Positions 25,399-34,122 are shown, counted from the first letter of the stretch. The stretch: 64,000 nucleotides of DNA from Mariniphaga sp040772505 (GCA_040772505.1 JAXGYA010000004.1:124001-188000); one strand, 5' to 3'. Notes: generated by a model not told the origin, from the sequence alone. Made by a program: numbers and translations.

Positions 25399-25462
25399 AA
25401 AGGAGGATTTGATGACGAAATATTCCAGAAATCAATATTTAGCCATTTTATCCTCCTTTTAA
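25399..25462 (+). promoter_or_regulatory. Long-range hairpin overlapping a 16-codon open frame (possible leader peptide or terminator)
   Basis: AAAGGAGGAT (25399-25408) pairs perfectly with ATCCTCCTTT (25450-25459). An ATG at 25412, five bases after GGAGG, opens a 16-codon frame (MTKYSRNQYLAILSSF) whose stop at 25460-25462 falls at the end of the pairing arm, so the stem would hide the ribosome site. Alternatively the stem plus following T residues simply ends the nagB transcript. Both readings are speculative. Confidence 0.35.
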
Positions 25463-25485
25463 TTTATAGCCTTATGTTAGTATGT

Positions 25486-25493
25486 TAACTTTG
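25486..25493 (+). promoter_or_regulatory. Promoter -7 box (TAACTTTG) for the second oxidoreductase gene
   Basis: Exact TAnnTTTG match 27 bases before the ATG at 25520, with a TTTA sequence at the expected -33 spacing. It suggests that the last two genes of the cluster can be transcribed separately from the LacI-nagB operon. Confidence 0.55.
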
Positions 25494-25519
25494 TGGTTTA
25501 TTGAATTTTAATTATCGAC

Positions 25520-26548
25520 ATGAAAATTTGGAATATTGGAATTATCGGAACTGGGATGATAGCTGATTTTCACGCCCGGGCAATCAACTCCTTGCCCAAT
25601 GCAAGGCTTGCCGGATTTTGCAACATCAGAACCGAAAAGGCTGTTAAAATGGCCGAAAAATACAGTGTGAGCTACTGGGGTTCTGCTGAGAGCATGCTAC
25701 AATCGCCGGATGTTGATTTGGTTATGATTGCAACCCCAAGCGGTGCACACATGGAGCCTGTAGTTCAGGCAGCGAAACACGGAAAGCATGTATTATGCGA
25801 AAAACCGCTTGAGATTTCATTGGATAAAATTGACCAAATGATTGAAGCACATGAGAAAGCGGGAACACGTCTTGGCGGAATTTTCAATATGAGGTATAAT
25901 GAAACAACAAAAATTATAAAAGGCGCAATTGATGCAAACCGCCTGGGAACAATCACCTGTGCAGCTGTCTATGTTCCGTGGTGGCGAAGTGATACCTACT
26001 ATCGGGGATGGCGCGGAACATGGGCTCTCGATGGTGGCGGCGCAATGATGAACCAGTCCATCCACATGGTCGATTTGCTTTTATATATGATGGGACCCGT
26101 TGAATCGTTAGCCGCGTTTACATCAAATATCGGGCATCCTCAAATTGAGGCAGAAGACAATGCAGTGAGTATCCTTCTTTTCCAAAATAAGGCGCTTGGC
26201 ATAATCTACGGCACAACAGCTTCTTTCCCCGGACAGTTCAGGCGACTGGAAATAACCGGCACCAAAGGAACAATTGTACTGGTAGAAAACAGCCTGACGG
26301 TCTGGCAATTTGATAAAATGACCGCTGAAGATGAGCAAATTATTCAAAAGCACGGGAAGATTGAAGGAGGAGGCGGAGTTGCTGATCCCGCTGCAATGAC
26401 CTATGACAATCACGCAAAAAATTTAGCCTCATTTATTCGTGCCATCGAAGAAAACCGTCCTTTTGAAATTGATGGGCATGAAGCACGAAAATCGGTTGCA
26501 TTGATTTTGGATATTTACAAATCGGCTCAGTCGAAAGTTATCTTATAA
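25520..26548 (+). CDS. Gfo/Idh/MocA-family oxidoreductase (cytoplasmic)
   Basis: A 342-residue NAD(P)-dependent sugar-type oxidoreductase with no signal peptide. Rossmann motif IGIIGTGMIADFHARAI at the N-terminus, MIATPSGAHMEPVVQAAKHGKHVLCEKPLE with the catalytic EKP, and in the second domain GWRGTWALDGGGAMMNQSIHMVDLL, with the conserved GGG and His of the family. The pair of exported and cytoplasmic oxidoreductases in one cluster suggests oxidation of a sugar before or after deacetylation, but the substrate is unknown. The lipoprotein hydrolase follows after 75 bases. Confidence 0.9.
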   Translation: MKIWNIGIIGTGMIADFHARAINSLPNARLAGFCNIRTEKAVKMAEKYSVSYWGSAESMLQSPDVDLVMIATPSGAHMEPVVQAAKHGKHVLCEKPLEISLDKIDQMIEAHEKAGTRLGGIFNMRYNETTKIIKGAIDANRLGTITCAAVYVPWWRSDTYYRGWRGTWALDGGGAMMNQSIHMVDLLLYMMGPVESLAAFTSNIGHPQIEAEDNAVSILLFQNKALGIIYGTTASFPGQFRRLEITGTKGTIVLVENSLTVWQFDKMTAEDEQIIQKHGKIEGGGGVADPAAMTYDNHAKNLASFIRAIEENRPFEIDGHEARKSVALILDIYKSAQSKVIL

Positions 26549-26623
26549 AACACTGTTTTGCCTCCCGGCAAAATTCGTTGAAGCATCATTTTTTTGTTTT
26601 TACTGAAAAACATAAAGTATTTT

Positions 26624-27772
26624 ATGAGAACAATTTTTAATTTTTCATTGACTTTTCTTCTTTTTGCAGTTTTCTCTGCATGTTCACAAAAGCAGTTTAA
26701 TCCTGAAAAAGAAAAGTTGTGGAATCAGATTTCCGGTTTCTTTTCTCCTCCGGAAGAGTTTCAGGGTGAGTATGGCGAATATCGTTCTCCGTTGAAATTC
26801 TATAATGGAGATTCTGTTCGATCTGCCGGCGATTGGGCTAAGCGAAAAGAGGAAATTAAAACCCGCTGGCATGAATTGATGGGCGAATGGCCGGAGCTGA
26901 TTACCGGTCAGAAGTTTGAAATTATTGAAAGTGAGGAGAGAGAGAACTTCATCCAGCATAAAGTTCGCTTTTTCTGGCTGCCCGGTGAGCAAACCGAAGG
27001 GTATCTTTTAATCCCACCGGGAGATGGAAAAAAACCGGCAGTGATAACAGTATTTTATGAGCCGGAAACCGCAATCGGCTTGGGGAATTCACCCCACCGC
27101 GATTTTGCATATCAGCTTGCCCGCCGGGGTTTCGTTACACTCTCCATTGGGACAACCGAAACCACCCGTGCAAAAACCTATTCGCTCTATTATCCGTCCA
27201 TTGAGAATGCGCAGGTACAACCGCTCTCTTTATTGGGATATGCCGCCGCCAATGCATGGTATGCACTGGCAAATACCGGCAGTGTGGATTCCTCCCGGAT
27301 TGGGATTGCTGGCCATTCCTACGGAGGAAAATGGGCGATGTTTGCTTCTTGTCTGTTTGAGAAATTTGCATGTGCTGCCTGGTCTGATCCCGGAATTGTT
27401 TTTGACGACACAAAGGGGTCGAATGTAAACTATTGGGAACCATGGTATTTGGGATATTATCCGCCTCCTTGGACTAATGCATGGAGGCAGACCGGTGATT
27501 TAGAATCGGCGCGTGGACTGTATCCCCGGTTGATTAAAGAAGGTTATGATTTGCATGAACTGCATGCGCTGATGACAGGACGGCCGTTTTTAGTGTCGGG
27601 AGGTTCTTCCGATCCTCCTGAACGATGGATTCCGTTAAACCACACTATAAAGGTGAATCAATTGCTTGGCTTTACAAATCTTGTGGCAATGACAAACCAT
27701 CCTGAGCATTCACCAAACGAAGAATCCAACGAACAGATTTATATGTTTTTTGAATATTTTTTAGGAGATTAA
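26624..27772 (+). CDS. Lipoprotein alpha/beta-hydrolase (acetyl-esterase-like)
   Basis: A 382-residue alpha/beta-hydrolase anchored as a lipoprotein: signal MRTIFNFSLTFLLFAVFSAC with Cys20. The nucleophile elbow is IGIAGHSYGGKWAM, the likely acid follows in AAWSDPGIVFDD or VSGGSSDPPE, and the base is in MTNHPEHSPNEE. The enzyme resembles the acetylxylan/dienelactone-hydrolase group found with sugar-degradation genes. A TTG at 26594 would extend the frame, but the ATG at 26624 gives a proper lipoprotein signal. Last gene of the cluster, convergent with the amidase. Confidence 0.82.
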   Translation: MRTIFNFSLTFLLFAVFSACSQKQFNPEKEKLWNQISGFFSPPEEFQGEYGEYRSPLKFYNGDSVRSAGDWAKRKEEIKTRWHELMGEWPELITGQKFEIIESEERENFIQHKVRFFWLPGEQTEGYLLIPPGDGKKPAVITVFYEPETAIGLGNSPHRDFAYQLARRGFVTLSIGTTETTRAKTYSLYYPSIENAQVQPLSLLGYAAANAWYALANTGSVDSSRIGIAGHSYGGKWAMFASCLFEKFACAAWSDPGIVFDDTKGSNVNYWEPWYLGYYPPPWTNAWRQTGDLESARGLYPRLIKEGYDLHELHALMTGRPFLVSGGSSDPPERWIPLNHTIKVNQLLGFTNLVAMTNHPEHSPNEESNEQIYMFFEYFLGD

Positions 27773-27832
27773 CATTAAATAAACAAATCAAAATCTGTTA
27801 GTCAGCTTGTCAGCACACCAGAAGGGGCTCTC

Positions 27833-28873
27833 TCATTTATTTTTCCTGTAATCATCCAGCAATCCTTCAAAAAGCCAGTTTGCAAGCGCCTGCCGGTTGC
27901 TTGGAATTATGAAACGCTGCTGATCGCGTTTGTGATTAATATTTCCCAGTTCAATAAAAACTGCAACCGGGTGGGAATTTCGCACAACGTACAGGTTTCT
28001 GTCAGAAACTGTTCCTTTATACCCTCTTCCGGGCTGGTGCTGGTCATATTTTCGCTGGAAAGTGTTTTTAAAAGTGGTTGCAGCCCTTTTGCCGGCTTCA
28101 CTTCGTTTGTCGTGATAGAAAAACACATCGATATTCTGCCCATGGCTTCGAGAGTCTAAATGAATAATAATCATTCGCTGAAAACTTCCCCTGTGTTTCA
28201 GATAGAGGCTGTTCACCGCGTCGGTGCGTTGTTTTAGCCTTTGCTGCTGGTTTAGCGGAATTCTCTGGTTTGGATAGCACACCTCGTCTTTATCGGGTTT
28301 AAGATAGCTATCATCACGAATTCCGTCATTCGGATCTTTGATAATCATATAAACCGTTGCCCCGTGCTGTATGAGATTGCGTGCCAGACGCAGCGTAACA
28401 TCATAGGCGTATTCATCCTCACAAAGTTTCCAGTTTCCATACGTCCCTACAGCCCCTGGATCAGGGCCACCATGCCCCGGAACAAGATGGAAAACAGCAC
28501 CTTTTAGCTGGTCGTCAATGATTTCAACATCTGCATACCGGGGCCCGAAAATTTCATGCCTAACTGTTTTTCCGCTTGCTTTTAACGTGGTTTCGTTTTT
28601 CTTTTCAGGAAGTTTATATTTTCTTCCCGCAATGAGCGAATTGTTTGGTCCCAGCTTCCCTTTGTTCAGCTCAATGAAAGCATCCAGATACTCTGAAACA
28701 GGATATCCGTTACGGGTAAGCATCCGGTAGATTCCTTCTCCTTTCTGGGCAATTGCCTCTGCATTTTGAGCCTTCGCATTAAAAGAAAATATCACTACTG
28801 CGAAAAAGATGATTAAAAAAATTTCTATATATTTTTTTATATGTAGTTTTGACCCTAACATGAATTTTCTCAT
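27833..28873 (-). CDS. N-acetylmuramoyl-L-alanine amidase with N-terminal LysM-like domain
   Basis: Exported Zn-dependent amidase that would cleave the bond between MurNAc and the stem peptide. After a signal peptide (ending SFNAKAQ) comes a LysM-like segment (QKGEGIYRMLTRNGYPVSEY through GRKYKLP), then an Amidase_3 fold with VPGHGGPDPGA (His ligand), DEYAYDVTLRLARNL (Glu ligand), IIIHLDSRSHGQN (third ligand region, unusual for the family SxHAN form) and VFIELGNINHKRDQQ with the catalytic Glu. Start taken at ATG 28873; 28861 is an alternative, and the longer frame to 28951 overlaps the divergent gene. Confidence 0.8.
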   Translation of the reverse strand: MRKFMLGSKLHIKKYIEIFLIIFFAVVIFSFNAKAQNAEAIAQKGEGIYRMLTRNGYPVSEYLDAFIELNKGKLGPNNSLIAGRKYKLPEKKNETTLKASGKTVRHEIFGPRYADVEIIDDQLKGAVFHLVPGHGGPDPGAVGTYGNWKLCEDEYAYDVTLRLARNLIQHGATVYMIIKDPNDGIRDDSYLKPDKDEVCYPNQRIPLNQQQRLKQRTDAVNSLYLKHRGSFQRMIIIHLDSRSHGQNIDVFFYHDKRSEAGKRAATTFKNTFQRKYDQHQPGRGYKGTVSDRNLYVVRNSHPVAVFIELGNINHKRDQQRFIIPSNRQALANWLFEGLLDDYRKNK

Positions 28874-28942
28874 CTGTTCATATCGGTTGAATAAGATACC
28901 TGCCGCTAAAATAGCAGTTAGTTTTAATAAAATCTTATCAAA

Positions 28943-29707
28943 ATGCGACAATCTTTCAGCTATACACTGTTAATAACTTCTCTTTTCCTTGTTTGGAATT
29001 GCAAAGTACAATATGTTCAAAGTTCATTTGAATACAGAAACAGTATTGTTTCGGATTCTATTATGGCAGTTGACAGTCAGCTTCTTCAAGTATATTTGCC
29101 CTACAAGCAGATTATTGATGAAGATATGTCCCGTGTGATTTCGGTTTCAGCACAAGAGATGGTGAAAAACAAACCTGAAAGTAACCTGACAAACTTTTTG
29201 GGTGACCTTTTGTTGGAGCAGGGCGAGAAGGTGATGATAAAGATGGGAAAGGACATTAAACCCGATATTTCCTACTTTAACTATGGCGGAATACGCACCT
29301 CCCTTCCGAAAGGTGAAATTACCGTAGGGAAAATATTTGAGCTTATGCCTTTTGAAAATGAGCTGGTCTTCATACAAATTTCAGGGAGCCGGATTCAGGA
29401 GTTTCTCAATGCAGTTGCCGAGAGCGGAGGTGAAAGCGTGGGAGGAGTTCGCTTCAAAATATCAAACAAAAAAGCAAAAGATATTGAAATCGGAGGTTCT
29501 CCGTTGCAGCCGGATTCATTTTATTGGTTGGTTACAAATGATTATGTTGCAGCCGGTGGCGACAGGCGCGAAATGCTGACTCACCGGAAAGAATTTATTG
29601 ATAGCGGCGAAAAAATTCGAGATGTGATTATTGAATACATGGAAACAAAATATCAGTCGGGGCAGGAGATTGTGAAGGAAAAGGATGGGAGGATTGCTTA
29701 TGAATAG
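28943..29707 (+). CDS. 5'-nucleotidase C-terminal-domain protein
   Basis: A 254-residue exported protein equal to the substrate-binding C-terminal half of UshA-type 5'-nucleotidases: ESNLTNFLGDLLLEQGEKVM, DISYFNYGGIRTSLPKGEITVGKIFELMPFENELV and the C-terminal DSFYWLVTNDYVAAGGDRREML with the Asp-rich nucleotide-stacking end. The N-terminus is hydrophobic with a Cys (LFLVWNC) at a plausible lipoprotein position. It overlaps the metallophosphatase gene by 8 bases, so the two presumably work together although their order is the reverse of the fused enzyme. Confidence 0.85.
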   Translation: MRQSFSYTLLITSLFLVWNCKVQYVQSSFEYRNSIVSDSIMAVDSQLLQVYLPYKQIIDEDMSRVISVSAQEMVKNKPESNLTNFLGDLLLEQGEKVMIKMGKDIKPDISYFNYGGIRTSLPKGEITVGKIFELMPFENELVFIQISGSRIQEFLNAVAESGGESVGGVRFKISNKKAKDIEIGGSPLQPDSFYWLVTNDYVAAGGDRREMLTHRKEFIDSGEKIRDVIIEYMETKYQSGQEIVKEKDGRIAYE

Positions 29708-30614
29708 GAGATTATTTGTAAAAACGTTAGGTGCCGGGATAGCCGGTACGGCAGTTTTGGGCGGAATTCCGGCAGGTTTATACGCAGCAGATGATTTTGT
29801 AACACTCACTGTTTTGCATACAAACGATATTCATGCACACATTGAGCCGTTTACAAATTCCGATGCCCGCATTAATGGCAAGGGCGGACTTGCGCGCATT
29901 TCCGGAATGGCGCAAAGCCTGCGGGAAGTTAATCCCAACACCCTGCTGTTTGATGCCGGAGATGTTTTTCAGGGAACCCCCTTTTTCAATTATTTCGGCG
30001 GCAAATTGTTGTATAAGCTGATGTCTGAAGCAGGATATGATGCCGGAACTATCGGGAATCATGAGTTTGACAACGGTTTGAAGGGGATTCTTGATGCATT
30101 GCCTGAAGCAAAATTTCCGTTGATTAATTCCAATTACGATTTTTCCAATACAATTCTGGCAGGAAAAATTCCCCGATGGAAAATATTTCGCAAATCAGGA
30201 GTTAAAATCGGGGTTTATGGCTTAGGTGTTGAACTGGATGGACTGGTAAGTAAAAAGAGCTACGAAGAAACGATTTATTTAGATCCGGTGAAAGTTGCCG
30301 GTGAAATGGAAACATTTCTGAAAAAAAAGAGACAGTGTGACCTGGTCATTTGCCTATCTCACCTCGGACATCGCTACAACAGCGATAAGGTGAGCGATAT
30401 CGTTATTGCCGGTGAAACCCGGCACACCGATTTGATAATTGGAGGGCATACGCATACCTATCTGAAAGAGCCTCTGATTCTGAAAAACAAACAGGGTCTT
30501 CCGGTAATCGTGAATTCAGCATGGTGGGGCGGACTTGTATTAGGAAGGATAGATTTTGTTTTTGAACGGCAACGCCGCAAAATAAAAAATACGAATGCCC
30601 AAAATATATTGTAA
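29700..30614 (+). CDS. Metallophosphatase half of a split 5'-nucleotidase
   Basis: A 304-residue calcineurin-like phosphoesterase. After a Tat-like signal (NRRLFVKTLGAGIAGTAVLGG) come the canonical dinuclear-metal motifs in order: LHTNDIHAHIEPF, FDAGDVFQGTPFFNYFGG, IGNHEFDNG, CLSHLGHRYNSD and GGHTHTYL. The C-terminal nucleotide-binding domain is missing and is supplied by the preceding gene, whose 3' end it overlaps. A GTG/ATG at 29685 is possible, but ATG 29700 gives the better signal peptide. lnt follows 2 bases later. Confidence 0.88.
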   Translation: MNRRLFVKTLGAGIAGTAVLGGIPAGLYAADDFVTLTVLHTNDIHAHIEPFTNSDARINGKGGLARISGMAQSLREVNPNTLLFDAGDVFQGTPFFNYFGGKLLYKLMSEAGYDAGTIGNHEFDNGLKGILDALPEAKFPLINSNYDFSNTILAGKIPRWKIFRKSGVKIGVYGLGVELDGLVSKKSYEETIYLDPVKVAGEMETFLKKKRQCDLVICLSHLGHRYNSDKVSDIVIAGETRHTDLIIGGHTHTYLKEPLILKNKQGLPVIVNSAWWGGLVLGRIDFVFERQRRKIKNTNAQNIL

Positions 30615-30616
30615 AC

Positions 30617-32221
30617 ATGTCCCGTAAGTTTCGCCTGTTGCTTTCCCTCTCCACAGCAGTATTGCTTAGCCTTGCATGGCTCGGATTTCCCGGATGGATT
30701 TTATTTATTGCCTTATTTCCACTGCTTTTGCTTGAGAATTTTTTTGTTGAAAACCCAAAAGAGTATCGCGGTGTCTCCTTTTGGGGATATTCATTTCTGA
30801 CATTTCTCGTTTGGAACGCCATAACCACATGGTGGATTGCCTATGCTACCCTTGTCGGTGCAATATTGGCTATTGTGGTCAACTCATTCCTGATGTCACT
30901 GGTTTGGTGGCTGGGACATACAGCCCGTCGAAGATTCAAATCAACTTTAGGCTATTTTGCACTGGTTGTATTCTGGATCACTTTCGAATACTTCCATTTT
31001 CACTGGGATATTGAATGGCCCTGGCTGAATCTGGGAAATGGGTTTGCAAACAATGTAAAAATGGTGCAGTGGTATGAACATACCGGAATTCTTGGTGGAA
31101 CGCTTTGGGTTATGACTGTGAATATTATCCTTTTCTCATTGGTTCAGCAACTGGTGAACCGGGTTGAAAAGAGAAGAATTATAATTTCGGGAACATTTTT
31201 GGGTCTCCTTGTTTTGGCTCCTGTTATCTATTCAAATGTTATTTATAATTCCTATTCAGAAAAGGAAAATCCACTGCAGGTTATCATTGTTCAGCCCAAT
31301 ATCGACCCCTATAATGAGGAGTTTGATGTTCATGCTGAAAGCAGAAAGATGGAAAAATTTATCCGGCTTGCGGAGACGGTTGCAGATGAGCAGACTGATC
31401 TGATTGTGGGACCGGAAACTGTTTTTGAGCGCTATCCCGATTGGAATGTGGATTGGCTTGAAACCAACTTTTTGTTCAGGCAACTGAGCAACTGGATACT
31501 GCATTATCCACGCGCAGAAATTATTTTTGGCGCATCGACCTGTAAAATTTACCCCGATGCAAAAAGCGCAAAGCCATCTTCACGCATCTCAGTTTCAAAG
31601 GATACCACCTATTATGATGTGTTTAATTCAGCAGTTTTTATTGACAGAAACGGCAGGGGGCAAACCTACCATAAATCCATATTGGTTAGCGGTGTCGAAA
31701 AAATGCCCTTCCGTGAATACTTAGGATTCTTGAACGATTTGGTATTTAACCTGGGAGGAACTACCGGAAGTCTCGGCAAACAGGATGAGCCAACAAATTT
31801 TGAGTTGAAAAACGGGATTGAAGTGGCTCCGGTTATTTGCTATGAATCTGTTTTTGGCGAATACATTACCCGATTTGTGCAAAAAGGTGCTAAACTGATT
31901 GTGGTGATAACAAACGACGGCTGGTGGCGGAATACGCCCGGCTACAGACAACACCTTTCGTTTTCGCGGCTGCGGGCAATTGAAACACGAAGAAGTGTTG
32001 TACGCTCAGCAAATACCGGAATTTCCTGCTTTATTAACCAAAGGGGAGATATTGTACAATCAACAGACTGGTGGAAGGAGGAGGTAATTAAGGGTAAGGT
32101 AAACCTGAACAACAAATTAACAACCTATGTGAAATATGGCGACTACATTGCCCGGATTTCCATTTTTGCCGCCACGCTACTGCTGTTGTTCATGGTGGTG
32201 AAACAGTTCATAAAAGAATAA
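30617..32221 (+). CDS. lnt: Apolipoprotein N-acyltransferase
   Basis: Adds the third acyl chain to the N-terminal Cys of lipoproteins in the inner membrane. The 534-residue protein has six or so N-terminal membrane segments (to about 215) and a nitrilase-like domain with the catalytic triad Glu267 (VGPETVFERYP), Lys353 (YHKSILVSG) and Cys408 (APVICYESVFGEY). Length and order are normal. It starts 2 bases after the metallophosphatase stop, so these three envelope genes form one unit. Confidence 0.95.
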   Translation: MSRKFRLLLSLSTAVLLSLAWLGFPGWILFIALFPLLLLENFFVENPKEYRGVSFWGYSFLTFLVWNAITTWWIAYATLVGAILAIVVNSFLMSLVWWLGHTARRRFKSTLGYFALVVFWITFEYFHFHWDIEWPWLNLGNGFANNVKMVQWYEHTGILGGTLWVMTVNIILFSLVQQLVNRVEKRRIIISGTFLGLLVLAPVIYSNVIYNSYSEKENPLQVIIVQPNIDPYNEEFDVHAESRKMEKFIRLAETVADEQTDLIVGPETVFERYPDWNVDWLETNFLFRQLSNWILHYPRAEIIFGASTCKIYPDAKSAKPSSRISVSKDTTYYDVFNSAVFIDRNGRGQTYHKSILVSGVEKMPFREYLGFLNDLVFNLGGTTGSLGKQDEPTNFELKNGIEVAPVICYESVFGEYITRFVQKGAKLIVVITNDGWWRNTPGYRQHLSFSRLRAIETRRSVVRSANTGISCFINQRGDIVQSTDWWKEEVIKGKVNLNNKLTTYVKYGDYIARISIFAATLLLLFMVVKQFIKE

Positions 32222-32794
32222 AAAAAATCCGCACCAATTCCAAATGAGTAAAACCCCTGATTGACAGGATTTGAGCGCCCAGTTGTTCAAACGTCCACCG
32301 GTCTTTCGACTCATCCCGATATAATCGAGACTACAAGGCCTGTTTTTGCAACCGTTAAGCTAACTCGGTTTTATAAGTTCTGTTGAGTTTACCAAATGTT
32401 GAACTGATGCGGATAATATCTTTTTCTATCAATGAACTCGTTTTTTGTACTTCAAATCTAATCAAATGATTTGTAAACACCAAATTATTTACCCTGTTTA
32501 TTTCAGTTTTGTTCTTAATATGCTGAATTTGATTGAAATAAAAAAGTGATAAAAACGAAATATTTTTGTCTGAATATTGAGAAATTAAAAAATAAGCGGA
32601 TTTTATCAGGACATTTGCGATGACTAATTGTAAAAATATTTTGTCCCTTCACCATTTGGTTCAGATTTTATAAATTTTTAGCGGACGAAGTGCTGAATTT
32701 CAAAAATAAATTAGAATTGCTCTAAATTAGGGTTATAAGCACATTTTTTGCAAAAAAATACCCTTTTTGTTATCTCTATATTTAAAATTATGCA
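32222..32794. other. AT-rich gap between lnt and the rnf cluster
   Basis: About 570 bases without a recognisable gene. One leftward frame stays open for roughly 95 codons between about 32650 and a TAA near 32359 (ending KLNRTYKTELA), but it lacks a good start and I recognise no family. It could be a decayed gene or chance in AT-rich DNA. No clear terminator for lnt is visible. Confidence 0.5.
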
Positions 32795-32802
32795 TAGATT
32801 TG
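32795..32802 (+). promoter_or_regulatory. Promoter -7 box (TAGATTTG) for the rnf cluster
   Basis: Exact TAnnTTTG match. Transcription would start near 32809, which fixes the first gene of the cluster as starting after that point and well before the first in-frame TTG at 33027. A TTTG sits at 32766-32769 but with a 25-base spacer. Confidence 0.55.
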
Positions 32803-32840
32803 TAAAGTCTAAATAGCAAAATCAAAGCACAACGAAAACA

Positions 32841-33248
32841 ATTATAAAACATAAAGCATTTGTAAAAAAGGTTGACGAGGATTCGGTAACCCTTACAGTC
32901 ATCAACCAGTCAGCCTGTGCATCCTGCCATGCAAGGGGCGCATGCTCCGTTTCCGATCTGAAAGAGAAAGAAATTGAAGTTCCGGCTATCAATTCCGGTT
33001 ACTTCCCGGGAGAGGAAGTAACCGTTTTGTTTCGTGAATCGGAGGGAGTGAAAGCACTTTTCTATGGTTACCTGCTTCCGTTTATTTTAGTTCTTTTCGC
33101 ACTAATCCTTTCCTTTGAAACAACAGGAAATGAAGTACTGGCAGGTTTAGCTGCTCTGGGTATTCTGATACCGTATTATATAATATTGCATTTTTTTCGT
33201 CACTCTTTAAAAAGAGCTTTCAACTTCGAACTGGAGAAAATTGATTGA
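32841..33248 (+). CDS. RseC/RnfX-type SoxR-reducing-system protein with a non-standard start codon
   Basis: First gene of the rnf cluster. The real reading frame begins right after a stop at 32811 and gives IKHKAFVKKVDEDSVTLTV, then a cysteine cluster CASCHARGAC, then two membrane helices (LLPFILVLFALIL; LAALGILIPYYIILHFF) and a basic tail, the full RseC/MucC architecture. There is no ATG, GTG or TTG in frame before 33027, which would remove the Cys domain. ATT at 32841 (or ATA at 32844) is the best-placed start by comparison with the family. A sequencing error cannot be excluded. Ends 1 base before the rnfB ATG. Confidence 0.7.
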   Translation: MIKHKAFVKKVDEDSVTLTVINQSACASCHARGACSVSDLKEKEIEVPAINSGYFPGEEVTVLFRESEGVKALFYGYLLPFILVLFALILSFETTGNEVLAGLAALGILIPYYIILHFFRHSLKRAFNFELEKID

Positions 33249-33249
33249 T

Positions 33250-34116
33250 ATGAGTATAACTATCGTATCTACTGTAGTAACATTGAGTGCTATGGGCACT
33301 TCGGCGGCAGTGATTCTCTATTTTGTATCGCGCAAATTTAAGGTTTACGAAGACCCTCGTATCGACGAGGTAGAAAACGCACTGCCTGCCTCCAATTGTG
33401 GTGGCTGCGGGTATGCCGGTTGTCGTGCTTTTGCCGAAGCCTGTGTGAATGCCACCGGTTTGGACGATCTGAATTGCCCTGTTGGTGGAAATGAAACCAT
33501 GGCAAGTGTGGCAGCTATTTTAGGCCTTCAAGAGGTGAAAAAGGACCGCAGGATTGCCTACATTCGGTGCAACGGCATTTGCGATCACCGTCCAAAAACC
33601 AATATTTACGACGGTGCAACTACCTGTGCAATAGCAGCATCGGTTTATAGCGGCGAAACCGATTGCCAGTGGGGCTGTTTAGGCTATGGCGACTGTTTTG
33701 ACGCCTGCGAGTTTGATGCAATCGAGCTTCGCGCCGATTTGGGAGTTCCAAAAATAATTGATGACAAATGTGTTGCCTGCGGCGCCTGTGTCACCGCTTG
33801 CCCCAAAGATCTGATTGAGATGCGCAAGGCTTTTCCAAAATACAGGAAAGTAGTTGTTGCCTGCCGGAACAAAGATAAGGGAGGCGTTGCAAGGAAAGCC
33901 TGTGATGTTGCCTGCATCGGCTGCACAAAATGTGTGAAAGAGTGCCGGTTTGATGCAATTACAATTGAGAATAATCTGGCATTCATCGATTCCGACAAAT
34001 GTACGCTTTGCCGTAAATGTATTCCGGTTTGTCCCACAAATTCAATTATTGAAGAAAATTTCCCGCCCCGGCGGATAAAAGTTGAGGAAAAAGGTCAGTT
34101 AAGTACCGCAAAATAA
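33250..34116 (+). CDS. rnfB: Rnf electron-transport complex subunit B
   Basis: Electron-entry iron-sulfur subunit of the ferredoxin:NAD+ oxidoreductase. An N-terminal membrane helix (about 1-25) is followed by a 4Fe-4S motif with Cys50, Cys53, Cys58 and Cys76 (ASNCGGCGYAGC), and ferredoxin-type clusters near the C-terminus (CVACGACVTACPK; CIGCTKCVKECR; CTLCRKCIPVCP). 288 residues from the ATG at 33250, 1 base after the RseC-type stop. An in-frame TTG at 33241 overlaps the preceding gene and is less likely. Confidence 0.95.
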   Translation: MSITIVSTVVTLSAMGTSAAVILYFVSRKFKVYEDPRIDEVENALPASNCGGCGYAGCRAFAEACVNATGLDDLNCPVGGNETMASVAAILGLQEVKKDRRIAYIRCNGICDHRPKTNIYDGATTCAIAASVYSGETDCQWGCLGYGDCFDACEFDAIELRADLGVPKIIDDKCVACGACVTACPKDLIEMRKAFPKYRKVVVACRNKDKGGVARKACDVACIGCTKCVKECRFDAITIENNLAFIDSDKCTLCRKCIPVCPTNSIIEENFPPRRIKVEEKGQLSTAK

Positions 34117-34122
34117 ACAAGA

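Noticed and set aside
32359..32650. Leftward open frame of about 95 codons in the lnt-rnf gap
   Set aside because: No good start codon, no recognisable motif, and AT-rich DNA readily gives such frames. Recorded only as a possible decayed gene.
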